In this document: positions 33,239 to 42,000 of the stretch, one piece after another
Position numbering within the stretch: the stretch's first letter is position 1
Layout of the letters: each line of letters begins with the position of its first letter
Source: JAAZNO01 sp964508025
GTDB lineage: Bacteria > Chloroflexota > Anaerolineae > B4-G1 > SLSP01
NCBI GenBank assembly: GCA_964508025.1
Contig: CAZDSF010000008.1
Location: 19,466 to 83,465 of the forward strand
DNA length: 64,000 nt
Direction: 5' to 3'
Position numbers and translations under genes: made by a program
The notes under the pieces: model-generated
Told to the model about the DNA's origin: nothing
What the model saw: the letters and a program-made list of their open reading frames with translations, nothing else
Database searches by the model: none

Positions 33239-34548
33239 AAGAATCGCTCGTTCGGGTTTTCTACGAAGGCGCTCCCGTGTATGAGTGGGAGCGTATGGAG
33301 CGTCATCGCACCGAGTTTGCGGTGACGTTGCGGGCGCTGGCGGAGCATCTGCCGCCGGCGCCCGCGCGCATACTCGATTGCGGCGGCGGCCCCGGCCGCT
33401 ATGCGCTGGCGCTGGCTCAGCGGGGGTATGACGTCACCCTCTTCGATCTCACGCCGGCGTTGTTGGCCCTGGCGCGGGAGAAGGCGGCTGAAGCGGGCGT
33501 GGCCCTCGCTGGCTACGAGGTGGGCACGGCGCTGGATCTCTCGCGTTTCGCGGATGCCAGCTTCGACGCGGTGCTGCTCATGGGGCCGCTCTATCACTTG
33601 CTGGAGGAGAGCGAGCGCCGCGCGGCGTTGGCTGAGGCGGTCCGGGTGCTGAAGCCAGGCGGGGTGCTCTTTGCGGCGTTCATCTCGCGTTATGCAGGGC
33701 ATCGGGATTGCGCCGTTCGCTATCCTGAGCGGTTGCTGGAAGATGGCGCAGTTTACGCTCAGATTCTTGAAAGCGGCATTGTGCTGCCTCAGGTTGAGGG
33801 TGGATGGACAGCGTATTTCGCGCATCCAGATGAGATGTTGCCGCTTTGTCATGGAGCGGGCCTGGAGGTAGCGGCGCTGCTGGCGGTGGAAGGCGTGGTC
33901 AGTGGACATGAGGCGGCGGTCAACGCGCTGACCGGCGCAGCATGGGAGCAGTGGGTAGAGGTCAGCTACCGGCTGGCGCACGAGCCGGCGCTGAGGGGCG
34001 CTGCAGATCATCTCCTGGCGGTGGCGCGCAAACCGCGTTGGCGGGCGGTGTTGCGCGCGCTGGCGGCGCGGCTGGATGCAGCGGGCATTCCGTACCGCGT
34101 GGTGGGTGGGACGGCGGCGGCGTTTCATGGTGTGCCGGTGCGCGTCAAGGACATTGATTTGGAAACTACGGCGGCGGGCGCGCAGCAAATCGCGGCGCTG
34201 TTTGCGGTGCACGTGATACGGCCCGTGGCGTTCTCCGAAAGCCCTGTGTACCGCTCGCATTTCGGGCAGCTGGACATCGAGGGCGTGCTTGTGGAGATTA
34301 TGGGCGATTTGGAGCGGCGTGAGGGCGACGGTTGGGCGCCTTCAGCGGCGCTGACGGAGACCGTGGTCATGCTGGAAGGCGCGCCGGTGCGGGTTTCGTG
34401 GCTGGAGGAGGAGACGTTGGCTTACATGCGGCGAGGGCGATTGGAGCGCGCGGCGCTGTGTCTGCCGCATTGCGATCACGGGCGGCTCATGGCGCTGTTG
34501 CGCGGCGATGTGGCGATGGGGGTTCTGGGCACTCAGGCGTCTCAATAA
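33235..34548 (+). CDS. class I methyltransferase fused to a nucleotidyltransferase-like domain
   Basis: Residues 1-230 form a class I SAM methyltransferase: ILDCGGGPGRYAL at 46-58 binds SAM, DLTP at 71-74 follows strand 2, and RVLKPGG at 137-143 is the Methyltransf_11 marker. Residues about 268-410 form a minimal nucleotidyltransferase-like domain: VVGGTAAAFHG at 289-299, Asp307-x-Asp309, then VEIMGD at 353-358. This pattern is seen in AbiEii-like and related antitoxin/toxin-type transferases. The frame is continuous. The start is GTG inside a GTGA overlap with the nitroreductase. Its 3' end overlaps the 3' end of the convergent TumE-type gene by 62 bases. Substrates are unknown. Confidence 0.78.
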   Translation: MKESLVRVFYEGAPVYEWERMERHRTEFAVTLRALAEHLPPAPARILDCGGGPGRYALALAQRGYDVTLFDLTPALLALAREKAAEAGVALAGYEVGTALDLSRFADASFDAVLLMGPLYHLLEESERRAALAEAVRVLKPGGVLFAAFISRYAGHRDCAVRYPERLLEDGAVYAQILESGIVLPQVEGGWTAYFAHPDEMLPLCHGAGLEVAALLAVEGVVSGHEAAVNALTGAAWEQWVEVSYRLAHEPALRGAADHLLAVARKPRWRAVLRALAARLDAAGIPYRVVGGTAAAFHGVPVRVKDIDLETTAAGAQQIAALFAVHVIRPVAFSESPVYRSHFGQLDIEGVLVEIMGDLERREGDGWAPSAALTETVVMLEGAPVRVSWLEEETLAYMRRGRLERAALCLPHCDHGRLMALLRGDVAMGVLGTQASQ

Positions 34549-34912
34549 GCTGTAGCGCGGCACTCAATACACTGGCTACATCCATTGGCGATGAGGGGAA
34601 AATAGAATCGGCCCAGTTGTGAAGGTGATTCGGGAAGGTGGCAACGGTTGGGTGATGGGGTGCATTATCCCAGCGACTGATTAAATCGCCCTTTGGGCTT
34701 TGAAGATGGTAACGGTATTTAGGGCGCAAAAGCGTGGGTTCTGTTTCGACGTATTTGGCAATGTGCAACTCGTAATTGCCAATGAGCGTGATTACCCCGC
34801 GAATGTAGCATTCACTAGAGTCAATTTCCTCAAAGTGGAGGTTGGAACTGATGACATGTGGAGCGTTGTGAATTGACTCGAGTAATTGGAGATAGTAAGC
34901 GCGGCTGTTCAC
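34487..34912 (-). CDS. TumE-family (DUF6516) toxin of a type II toxin-antitoxin pair
   Basis: The 141-residue protein contains the family pattern YELHIAKYVETEPTLLRPKY, then YRYHLQ near residue 67, RWDNAPHHPTVATFPNHLH near 79 and a C-terminal VLSAALQLIE helix. This is recognisable as TumE/DUF6516, a toxin family of uncertain mechanism. The GTG start overlaps the stop of the partner in GTGA, the usual toxin-antitoxin coupling. Its proline-rich end overlaps the convergent methyltransferase fusion. GC content is lower than in the neighbours, which fits a mobile module. Family recognition is from memory of the motif. Confidence 0.65.
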   Translation of the reverse strand: MNSRAYYLQLLESIHNAPHVISSNLHFEEIDSSECYIRGVITLIGNYELHIAKYVETEPTLLRPKYRYHLQSPKGDLISRWDNAPHHPTVATFPNHLHNWADSIFPSSPMDVASVLSAALQLIETPECPEPPSPHRRATAP

Positions 34913-35208
34913 ACTTCAACCCCGGTGAGAATGGTGAATCGCCGTTCCCATAACGTGGCTCCGCGACTTGCCGCGTACCAATCGAAAAAATCGGGAGCAT
35001 CACCCAATTCACCGGACTCGAAGCGTGTCATGAACTCATCCGAGGTTAGATTATATTGCTTCTCAAATGTTTGACACAATTGTTGAAAATACTTGCGCCG
35101 TGTGTCAGCAATCGCTCGCTCGCGGCGCAGGGCCTCTCGCAGTGTGTCCTGTATCTCGCGCAGGTTGATGGCCTTGTCGAGGCGTGATTCCAAGGCAATA
35201 GTTACCAT
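34909..35208 (-). CDS. antitoxin partner of the TumE-type toxin
   Basis: The 99-residue protein is a long charged helix (LREIQDTLREALRRERAIAD) followed by YNLTSDEFMTRFESGELGDA and DFFDWYAASRG. This pattern recurs in small genes next to TumE/DUF6516 toxins. The upstream gene of such pairs is normally the antitoxin and often autorepresses, but no helix-turn-helix or ribbon-helix-helix is evident. The ATG at 35,206-35,208 follows a G-rich AAGGGGGC. The pair may form one minus-strand unit between plus-strand genes. Confidence 0.6.
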   Translation of the reverse strand: MVTIALESRLDKAINLREIQDTLREALRRERAIADTRRKYFQQLCQTFEKQYNLTSDEFMTRFESGELGDAPDFFDWYAASRGATLWERRFTILTGVEV

Positions 35209-35307
35209 TGTTTGCCCCCTTGTAAAGCACTATTTTCATTCTATCATTGACGGGGTCAGAAGTCAATTTGCGCTCGCGCCGGCGAACTTTTCTCAAGGAG
35301 GATCTCC

Positions 35308-35970
35308 TTGGATCCCTGGGACTCTCTCAACGCTGAAATCACATCGTGTCGCGCGTGTCCGCGTCTGGCAGCGTGGCGCGAGGAAGTGGCGCGCACCAAG
35401 CGCCGCGCGTACCGCGATTGGGAGTACTGGGGGCGTCCTGTCCCTGGCTTTGGCGACCGGAACGCGCGCATCGTGATTGTCGGGCTGGCGCCGGGGGCGC
35501 ACGGCTCGAATCGCACCGGGCGCATGTTCACGGGCGACAGCTCCGGCGAGACGCTCTTCGGCGCGCTGTATCGCGCCGGGTTCGCCAATCAACCCACGTG
35601 GGAGCGCGCCGATGATGGCCTGATCCTGGGGGATGTCTTCATCACGGCGGTGGGACGCTGCGCGCCGCCCGCTAACAAACCCAGCCGCGAGGAGCTGCGC
35701 ACCTGCCGTCCCTTTCTGGCGCGCGAGCTGGCGCTGCTGCCGGTGGAGCGGGTGTTGGCGCTGGGGAAAATCGCTTTCGATGGGCTGCTGGCTCTGTGGC
35801 GCGACCAGGGACACGCGATCCCGACACTCGCGTTTGCCCACGGCGCGCGCTACGATTTGGGCGACGGGTTGCCGCAGCTGTACGCTTCTTACCATCCCAG
35901 CCGCCAGAATACCCAAACGGGGCGGCTCACCCTGGCGATGTTCGACGCGGTTTTCGCCGCTTTGCGGTGA
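35308..35970 (+). CDS. family 5 uracil-DNA glycosylase (UDGb)
   Basis: UDGb removes uracil and other deaminated bases from DNA, the first step of base-excision repair. Motif A is GLAPGAHGSNRTGR at residues 59-72, which lacks the catalytic Asp or Asn of families 1 and 4, as expected for family 5. Motif B is SYHPSRQNTQTGR near the C-terminus. Cys14, Cys17, Cys118 and Cys133 are placed as [4Fe-4S] ligands. The TTG start at 35,308 is supported by AAGGAGGA six bases upstream. Such Fe-S UDGs are common in thermophiles, in keeping with a warm-habitat lineage. Confidence 0.92.
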   Translation: MDPWDSLNAEITSCRACPRLAAWREEVARTKRRAYRDWEYWGRPVPGFGDRNARIVIVGLAPGAHGSNRTGRMFTGDSSGETLFGALYRAGFANQPTWERADDGLILGDVFITAVGRCAPPANKPSREELRTCRPFLARELALLPVERVLALGKIAFDGLLALWRDQGHAIPTLAFAHGARYDLGDGLPQLYASYHPSRQNTQTGRLTLAMFDAVFAALR

Positions 35971-35991
35971 GCCGCTTTCAGGCCAAGAGGA

Positions 35992-36018
35992 GGGGAGCGG
36001 CGCAGCGCACCGCTCCCC
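35992..36018. terminator. hairpin between convergent genes
   Basis: GGGGAGCGG (35,992-36,000) pairs perfectly with CCGCTCCCC (36,010-36,018) between the stops of the glycosylase gene and katG. There is no U-tract, so termination is likely but not certain. Confidence 0.5.
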
Positions 36019-36029
36019 CAGACTGCAAA

Positions 36030-38225
36030 TCAGGCGAGATCGAAACGGTCAAGGTTCATGACCTTGTTCCACGCCGCCACAAAGTCATGCAGGAACTTCT
36101 CCTGAGAATCCGCGCAGGCGTAGACTTCCGCCAAGGCTCGCAGTTGCGAGTTTGAGCCAAAGATGAGGTCTACCCGCGTGCCGGTCCACTTGCGTTCGCC
36201 CGTGGCGCGGTCGCGCCCCTCGAAGACCTCGCCATCCGCGTCGGTGGGTTTCCACATCACACCCATATCGAGCAGATTCACGAAGAAGTCGTTGGTGAGC
36301 GCCTCGGGGCGGTGGGTGAAGACGCCGTGCGGCGCCCCGCCATAGTTGGCATTCAGAACGCGCATACCACCGATGAGCACCGTCATCTCCGGCGCGGTTA
36401 GCGTCAGTAGTTGGGCGCGATCAATCAGCAGCTCCTCTGCTGTCACAGCGAATTTCGCCTTCTGGTAATTGCGGAATCCGTCTGCTACCGGTTCGAGGAC
36501 GGCAAACGCCGCCACATCGGTCTGCTCCTGTGAGGCATCCATGCGTCCCGGCGTGAAGGGCACGGTGATGTCGTAACCGGCATTCTTGGCCGCTTGCTCG
36601 ACGCCCGCGCAGCCGCCCAGAACGATCAGGTCGGCGAGGGATACCCGCTTGCCGTCGGATTGCGCGGCGTTGAACGCCTTCTGGACGCCTTCGAGGGTCG
36701 CCAGCACATGCGCCAGTTGCTCAGGTTGGTTGACTTCCCAATCCTTCTGCGGCGCCAGCCGGATGCGCGCGCCGTTCGCTCCGCCGCGCTTGTCGGAGCC
36801 GCGGAATGTGGATGCCGATGCCCAGGCTGTTGAGACCAGCTGCGCCACCGATAGGCCCGTGGCGAGGATTTGATCCTTGAGGTCGGCGATGTCTTGCGCA
36901 TTGATCAGCGCGTGGTTGACTGCGGGTATTGGGTCTTGCCAAATCAGCTCTTCTTCAGGGACTTCTGGGCCGAGATACCGCGACCGAGGCCCCATATCGC
37001 GGTGCGTCAGCTTGAACCACGCGCGGGCGAAGGCATCGGCGAATGCTTCCGGGTTTTCGAGGAAGCGCCGGGCGATGGGTTCGTAGATCGGGTCGAAGCG
37101 CAAGGAGAGATCGGCTGTCGTCATCATCGGGCGATGCTTCTTGGACGGGTCGTGCGCGTCAACCACCATATCCTCTGCGTCCACGTCTTTGGCTAACCAT
37201 TGCCAGGCGCCGGCTGGGCTTTTGACCAGCTCCCACTCATATTTGAACAGCACCTTCAGATAGCCCATGTCCCAACGGGTCGGATGCGGCTTCCAGGCGC
37301 CTTCGATGCCGCTGCTAATCGTATCGCCGCCTTTGCCGCTGCCGAAGCTGCTTTTCCAGCCGAGGCCCTGCTCCTCGATACTGGCGCCTTCAGGCTCAGG
37401 CCCCACATGGGTTGCTGGGGCCGCGCCGTGCGCCTTGCCGAACGTGTGTCCGCCGGCGATCAGCGCGACGGTTTCCTCGTCGTTCATCGCCATCCGCGTG
37501 AAGGTCTCACGGACATCGCGGCCCGAAGCGACCGGATCTGGCACGCCGTTCGGCCCTTCTGGATTTACGTAGATCAGGCCCATCTGCACCGCGGCGAGCG
37601 GGTTCTCGAGATCGCGGTCGCCGGAGTAGCGCTTGTCGCCCAGCCACTCGGTTTCACTTCCCCAGTAGATATCCTCTTCGGGTTCCCAGATATCCTCGCG
37701 CCCGCCGGCAAAGCCAAAAGTCTTGAAGCCCATGGATTCCAGCGCGCAGTTGCCGGCGAGGATCATCAGATCGGCCCAGGAGAGCTTGCGCCCGTATTTC
37801 TGCTTGATGGGCCAGAGGAGTCGGCGCGCCTTGTCGAGGTTCACGTTGTCGGGCCAGCTGTTGAGCGGCGCGAAGCGCTGGTTGCCGGTGCCGCCGCCGC
37901 CTCGGCCATCGCCGACGCGGTAAGTGCCGGCGCTGTGCCAGGCCATGCGGATGAAAAGCCCGCCGTAGTGGCCGTAATCAGCGGGCCACCAATCTTGTGA
38001 GTCGGTCATCAATGCATAGAGATCCTGCTTTACCGCCGCCAGGTCGAGGGTCTTAAATTCCTTGGCATAGTTGAAATCTTCACCCATTGGATTGCCCGCC
38101 GCCGGGTGTTGATGCAGAATTCTGAGGTTCAGCTGGTTCGGCCACCAGTCTTGGTTCGATGTGCCTTTGCTGCCCGCAGGTTTGGCAGATTTGCCTGTTA
38201 CCGGGCACTTGCTCTCTTCGCTCAT
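36030..38225 (-). CDS. katG: catalase-peroxidase KatG
   Basis: KatG is a bifunctional haem enzyme that destroys hydrogen peroxide. The distal triad Arg-Trp-His is in RMAWHSAGTYR near residue 90, and the proximal His is in GGHTFGKAHG near residue 259. The residues that form the Trp-Tyr-Met adduct are present: the Trp of AWHS, the Tyr of GLIYVNPEGPNG and the Met of RMAMNDEET. Both the N-terminal (active) and C-terminal (haem-less) halves are complete at 731 residues. AAAGGAGA precedes the ATG. It lies 99 bases downstream of perR on the same strand and has no separate PerR box, so it is probably co-transcribed from the perR promoter. Confidence 0.97.
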   Translation of the reverse strand: MSEESKCPVTGKSAKPAGSKGTSNQDWWPNQLNLRILHQHPAAGNPMGEDFNYAKEFKTLDLAAVKQDLYALMTDSQDWWPADYGHYGGLFIRMAWHSAGTYRVGDGRGGGGTGNQRFAPLNSWPDNVNLDKARRLLWPIKQKYGRKLSWADLMILAGNCALESMGFKTFGFAGGREDIWEPEEDIYWGSETEWLGDKRYSGDRDLENPLAAVQMGLIYVNPEGPNGVPDPVASGRDVRETFTRMAMNDEETVALIAGGHTFGKAHGAAPATHVGPEPEGASIEEQGLGWKSSFGSGKGGDTISSGIEGAWKPHPTRWDMGYLKVLFKYEWELVKSPAGAWQWLAKDVDAEDMVVDAHDPSKKHRPMMTTADLSLRFDPIYEPIARRFLENPEAFADAFARAWFKLTHRDMGPRSRYLGPEVPEEELIWQDPIPAVNHALINAQDIADLKDQILATGLSVAQLVSTAWASASTFRGSDKRGGANGARIRLAPQKDWEVNQPEQLAHVLATLEGVQKAFNAAQSDGKRVSLADLIVLGGCAGVEQAAKNAGYDITVPFTPGRMDASQEQTDVAAFAVLEPVADGFRNYQKAKFAVTAEELLIDRAQLLTLTAPEMTVLIGGMRVLNANYGGAPHGVFTHRPEALTNDFFVNLLDMGVMWKPTDADGEVFEGRDRATGERKWTGTRVDLIFGSNSQLRALAEVYACADSQEKFLHDFVAAWNKVMNLDRFDLA

Positions 38226-38324
38226 TTTCGGTCTCCTTTCACTTCCGGGATTGGTTTGGGATTACGTTTGTGTACTGTCCGGCTAATTTGCGCCTATTTG
38301 CGGTACTGAATCGTGCTCTCTGTC

Positions 38325-38789
38325 TCAGGTATCCAGTGGGGTGTTGTGCTCGCTTTCTCGGTTCTGGCAGGTGGGGCAGAGTCCGTAGAAGGTGATCTGA
38401 TGGCGCGCTACCTGATAACCAGCCGCCTTCTCAGCAGGCAAGGCGACGTCTGCAAAGTCGTGGTGGATGTCGGTCAGGGTGTGGCAGCGCACACAGAACA
38501 GGTGGTGATGCGGGCCGAGGTTGGCATCGTAACGCATACAGCCTTCACCGCTTTCATACGTCTCGATCAGCCCGCCCAATTGCACCAATTCATGCAGCGT
38601 GTTGTACACCGTCGCGCGTGACATATCGGGTATCGTTATCGCCGCACGCTGGTAGATTTCTTCCGCTGTGGGGTGGGACATGCCCTGCGCCAGGACGTCC
38701 ACAATCGCCCGGCGCTGGGGCGTGATTTTCCGCCTACTCTGGCGGAATAATTCGATGAGCATTTCAGCCGATGGCATTGCCTGTCTCAT
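38325..38789 (-). CDS. perR: PerR-type peroxide regulator, Fur family
   Basis: This is a Fur-family repressor that senses peroxide by metal-catalysed histidine oxidation. The DNA-binding helix is DMSRATVYNTLHEL (55-68). The structural zinc site is Cys99-x2-Cys102 and Cys138-x2-Cys141. The regulatory site His39, Asp88, His94, His96 and Asp107 matches B. subtilis PerR in identity and spacing; Asp107 (Glu in Fur) is the residue that separates PerR from Fur. The adjacent katG and the PerR box over its own promoter confirm the role. At 154 residues it has normal length. Confidence 0.93.
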   Translation of the reverse strand: MRQAMPSAEMLIELFRQSRRKITPQRRAIVDVLAQGMSHPTAEEIYQRAAITIPDMSRATVYNTLHELVQLGGLIETYESGEGCMRYDANLGPHHHLFCVRCHTLTDIHHDFADVALPAEKAAGYQVARHQITFYGLCPTCQNRESEHNTPLDT

Positions 38790-38806
38790 TTAGATTGATT
38801 CCTAAT

Positions 38807-38821
38807 TTATAATTATTATAA
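38807..38821. promoter_or_regulatory. PerR box (operator), perfect 7-1-7
   Basis: TTATAATTATTATAA matches the PerR consensus TTATAATnATTATAA at every position. It overlaps the -10 of the perR-katG promoter, so binding would block RNA polymerase and give autoregulation. Confidence 0.92.
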
Positions 38822-38843
38822 AATAAGAGCATCGGTTTGTCAA
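38815..38843 (-). promoter_or_regulatory. perR-katG promoter, full consensus
   Basis: On the minus strand TTGACA (38,838-38,843), exactly 17 bases, then TATAAT (38,815-38,820). All 12 hexamer positions match the sigma-70 consensus. Such a strong promoter fits a gene set held off by a repressor. Confidence 0.9.
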
Positions 38844-39000
38844 GGGGCTTTCTTGCTTTTTGACTTTCCGGTTATTGACTTTCATTCCAGTATCTACTAC
38901 AATGGAATTAAGCCAGTGCCTCTCTGTCGGTCTTCTTTACTCTTAACTTGCCCGCTTTCGTGTGTCCTCTTTTCAGCTGGTGGATGAAAGGATGGCGATG

Positions 39001-42000
39001 ATGAAGACGCGATGGCTTTCTTGTCTGTTCCTCCTTGTGTTATTGGCGGCGGCAGGGACGCCTGTTCTGCCCCTGACCGCCGGACCACTCCCCAACACCA
39101 AAATTGCTTCCAACCTTGGATTGTTGCTCACGTTGCTCGTGCGCCCGGAGTCCCTGGCGGAGGATTCGGCTCTGGCGCGAGAGTTGGAGAGCATCCGCAG
39201 CACCGGCGCGGTGGCGGTCACGGCCCGCTTCGAGCGCGAACTCGCGCCTGCCGAGCGCGCTGCATTCGAGGCGTTGGGTGTGATTTTCGAGGAGGTGGGG
39301 GGCGAATTGGCGCATCTCGGCCCCATCTACGGGGTGCGAATTCCGCCGGCGGCGGTTCCAGCGCTGACGGCGCATCCTTTGGTGGTCTGGCTGGAGGCGG
39401 TGTGGCAGCCCGTGGCCCTTTCGCCGTTGGATCTGAGTGTGAGGAACGCGCCGGGGTTCGGCACGTATGTGGACGCGCCCGCCGTTTGGGGGGGGCCTGC
39501 GCCGGGCGCGCCCCTCACGGGGCAGGGGGTGGTGATCGCCGACTTCGATACCGGCGTGGATGTGCTGCATCCGGCGTTTCTGCGCGGGACGTATGGCCCA
39601 GGATACTCGAATTGGGACACGAATTTCGATGGCGTCTTTACGCCGGGGGTAGATACGTTGGGCGGTGCGATTCTGCGCTTTTGGGATGCCTTTGGCGATC
39701 CTTTGGGGACGCCCGGCGTTCTCGATCTGACGCAGGACTGGATCTATGGCGATACCAACGGCAACAGCAGCTATGACTGGACTGAGCCAATCTACATGCC
39801 CTACGATGCCAACAGCAGCGGCGTGCTGGAAGCCGGCGAGTTCCTGATCCTGCGCGGCAATCTGGGGCCGGGCATTCCTACGAGCAAAATCGCCGCTACG
39901 CTGGACGCGCTGGGGACGACGTATCAACGGGGCGTCAATCTGGAGCAGACGCCTCCCGATGTGAGCGGGCATGGCACCAGCGTCTCCGGCATTCTGGGCG
40001 CGGGCGCAGTCTATTGGGGATCGCAATACGTCTGGAACCATGCCCAGCGTTACACCGGTCTGGCGCCCGACGCCGATCTGTTGATGGCGGACGCTTTTGG
40101 GCTGAATCTCGATCCCGCGCTCTACATTCCGTGGGCGCAGCAGCACGGCGCGCAGATTATGCTCTACGAATACGGTTCGTGGATCCAGCAGTATCTGGAC
40201 GGCTCCTCCAATCATGAGCAAATGATGGACCTGGCCTCGCAGCAGGGAATTCTCCAGGTGACACCTACAGGCAACCTTCACTGTGGGGGTACAGCGGGCT
40301 GCAATCCTCGCCATCTGCAATACAGCATTCCCGCAGGGGCGGCGCCCTTCAACCACGTGTTCAACGTGCCGCCGCTTTCGCCGCACTACAGCGACGTGTG
40401 GATCACGATGCTCTGGCTGCATCCGGCAAACAATCTCACGGTGCAGCTCACCACGCCCACCGGCGGGATGGGGAATACGGTTGCCTTGCCGTGTGTGTTG
40501 CCCGGTACAGGCTGGCAGTATATGAATACCGCTGATGGGCATCTCATCGGCTGTGAGCGCGCGGTGGATTCCGGTCGCGGTACGGCGATGTACAACATTT
40601 GGATCGGCAGGCCGGGACTGGGCGTGCTCCCCGGCAACTGGATCATGGGCGTGACGAATCTTGCGTCTGTAGCGGAGGCGACGAATTTCTACATTGCGGA
40701 TAGCGGCAACCAGTGGGCTTTTGGCGCGGGCTGGCTCAATGCGGGCGGCGGCGCCGAATTGCATACAGCGACCTGGCCCAGCACGTGCGATTCGTGCGTG
40801 GGTGTGGCGTCGTATGCGACGCGCGCCAACTTCATTGGCGCGCCCGGCGCGCTGAGCTGGTTCAGCGGGCGGGGAACGCGCTTTCTCGATGGCGCGTTGA
40901 TCGTGGATGTGGCAGCGCCCGGTCACTACGACATCATCACGCCGGAGAGTCGCGCGGTTACGGGGAGCACTGGCTCGTACAATCCCACCTTCGGCGGCAC
41001 CAGCGCGGCAGGCCCGCATGTAGCGGGCGTGGCGGCGCTGCTCTATCAATACGCCCAGGGGCAGACATCGCCGTTCTTCATCACCGAGGCGTTGCGCCGT
41101 GGGGCGGTGCAGGATGGCGCGACCGGCGGTGTGCCCAACGCGAATTGGGGCTACGGCAAGCTGAGCGCGCCCGGCGCGCTGCGCAACATGCTGCACGACC
41201 TCGGTGATGCGCCTGCCAGCGACAATCATCATGGGGTGGTGATGACGGCTTATCCGGGCGTCCAGGCCCACTTTCCCACAGTTTTCGGCGCGCCGGTACC
41301 CGGCCCCTTGCACTGGGCTTCCAGTGCGCTGATGTTCGGTCCCTGGGATTCGCAACTGGGCGGCCTGGCTTCAGCGGAGGGGGAGGCGGATCGGTGGTAT
41401 GATGAGGACGGCTTTAACAACCTGCAACCGCTGCTCGATCTGGCCGATCTGGATCAGCCCGACGACGGCCTGGTATTCCCCGGCCCGGTAGCGCCATGCA
41501 TGCCGCTGCTGCTCACCATCCACGGCGTCATCCCTGGGTTCACGCCGGGGCCGTGGACGCGCTTCGTGAACGTGTGGATTGATGGGAACGCCGATGGGGA
41601 TTGGGCTGATGTCCACACGTGTGTAATGCCTAACGATGCGCCAGAGTGGGCGTTGCAGAATGTTTTGGCGCCAGGCCCGTTCCCAGGCGCTTTTGTTCTG
41701 GCAATGCCAGTGATGGTGTATCAGCAGACAGCGGGCGACCCCTTTTGGATTCGCGTTTCGATTGCGGAACAGCTGGCGCCGCTCGACCCCGTTACCGGGC
41801 GCGCCGATGGGCGCGGACCGGTGCTCGGTTATGCGTTTGGCGAAACGGAGGATTATCTCTATCCGCAGACGAATTTCCAGGCTGCGCCCACGACGCAATG
41901 CGGCAGCGGCGCGGTAGCCTTTACGCACGATCCCGCGAGCAGCTGGCCCGTCAACTTCACCTGGGATTTTGGCGACGGCATCACGATGACCAATCCCGGC

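Noticed and set aside
36586..38000. Plus-strand frames opposite katG.
   Set aside because: They mirror KatG, which is fully conserved on the minus strand.
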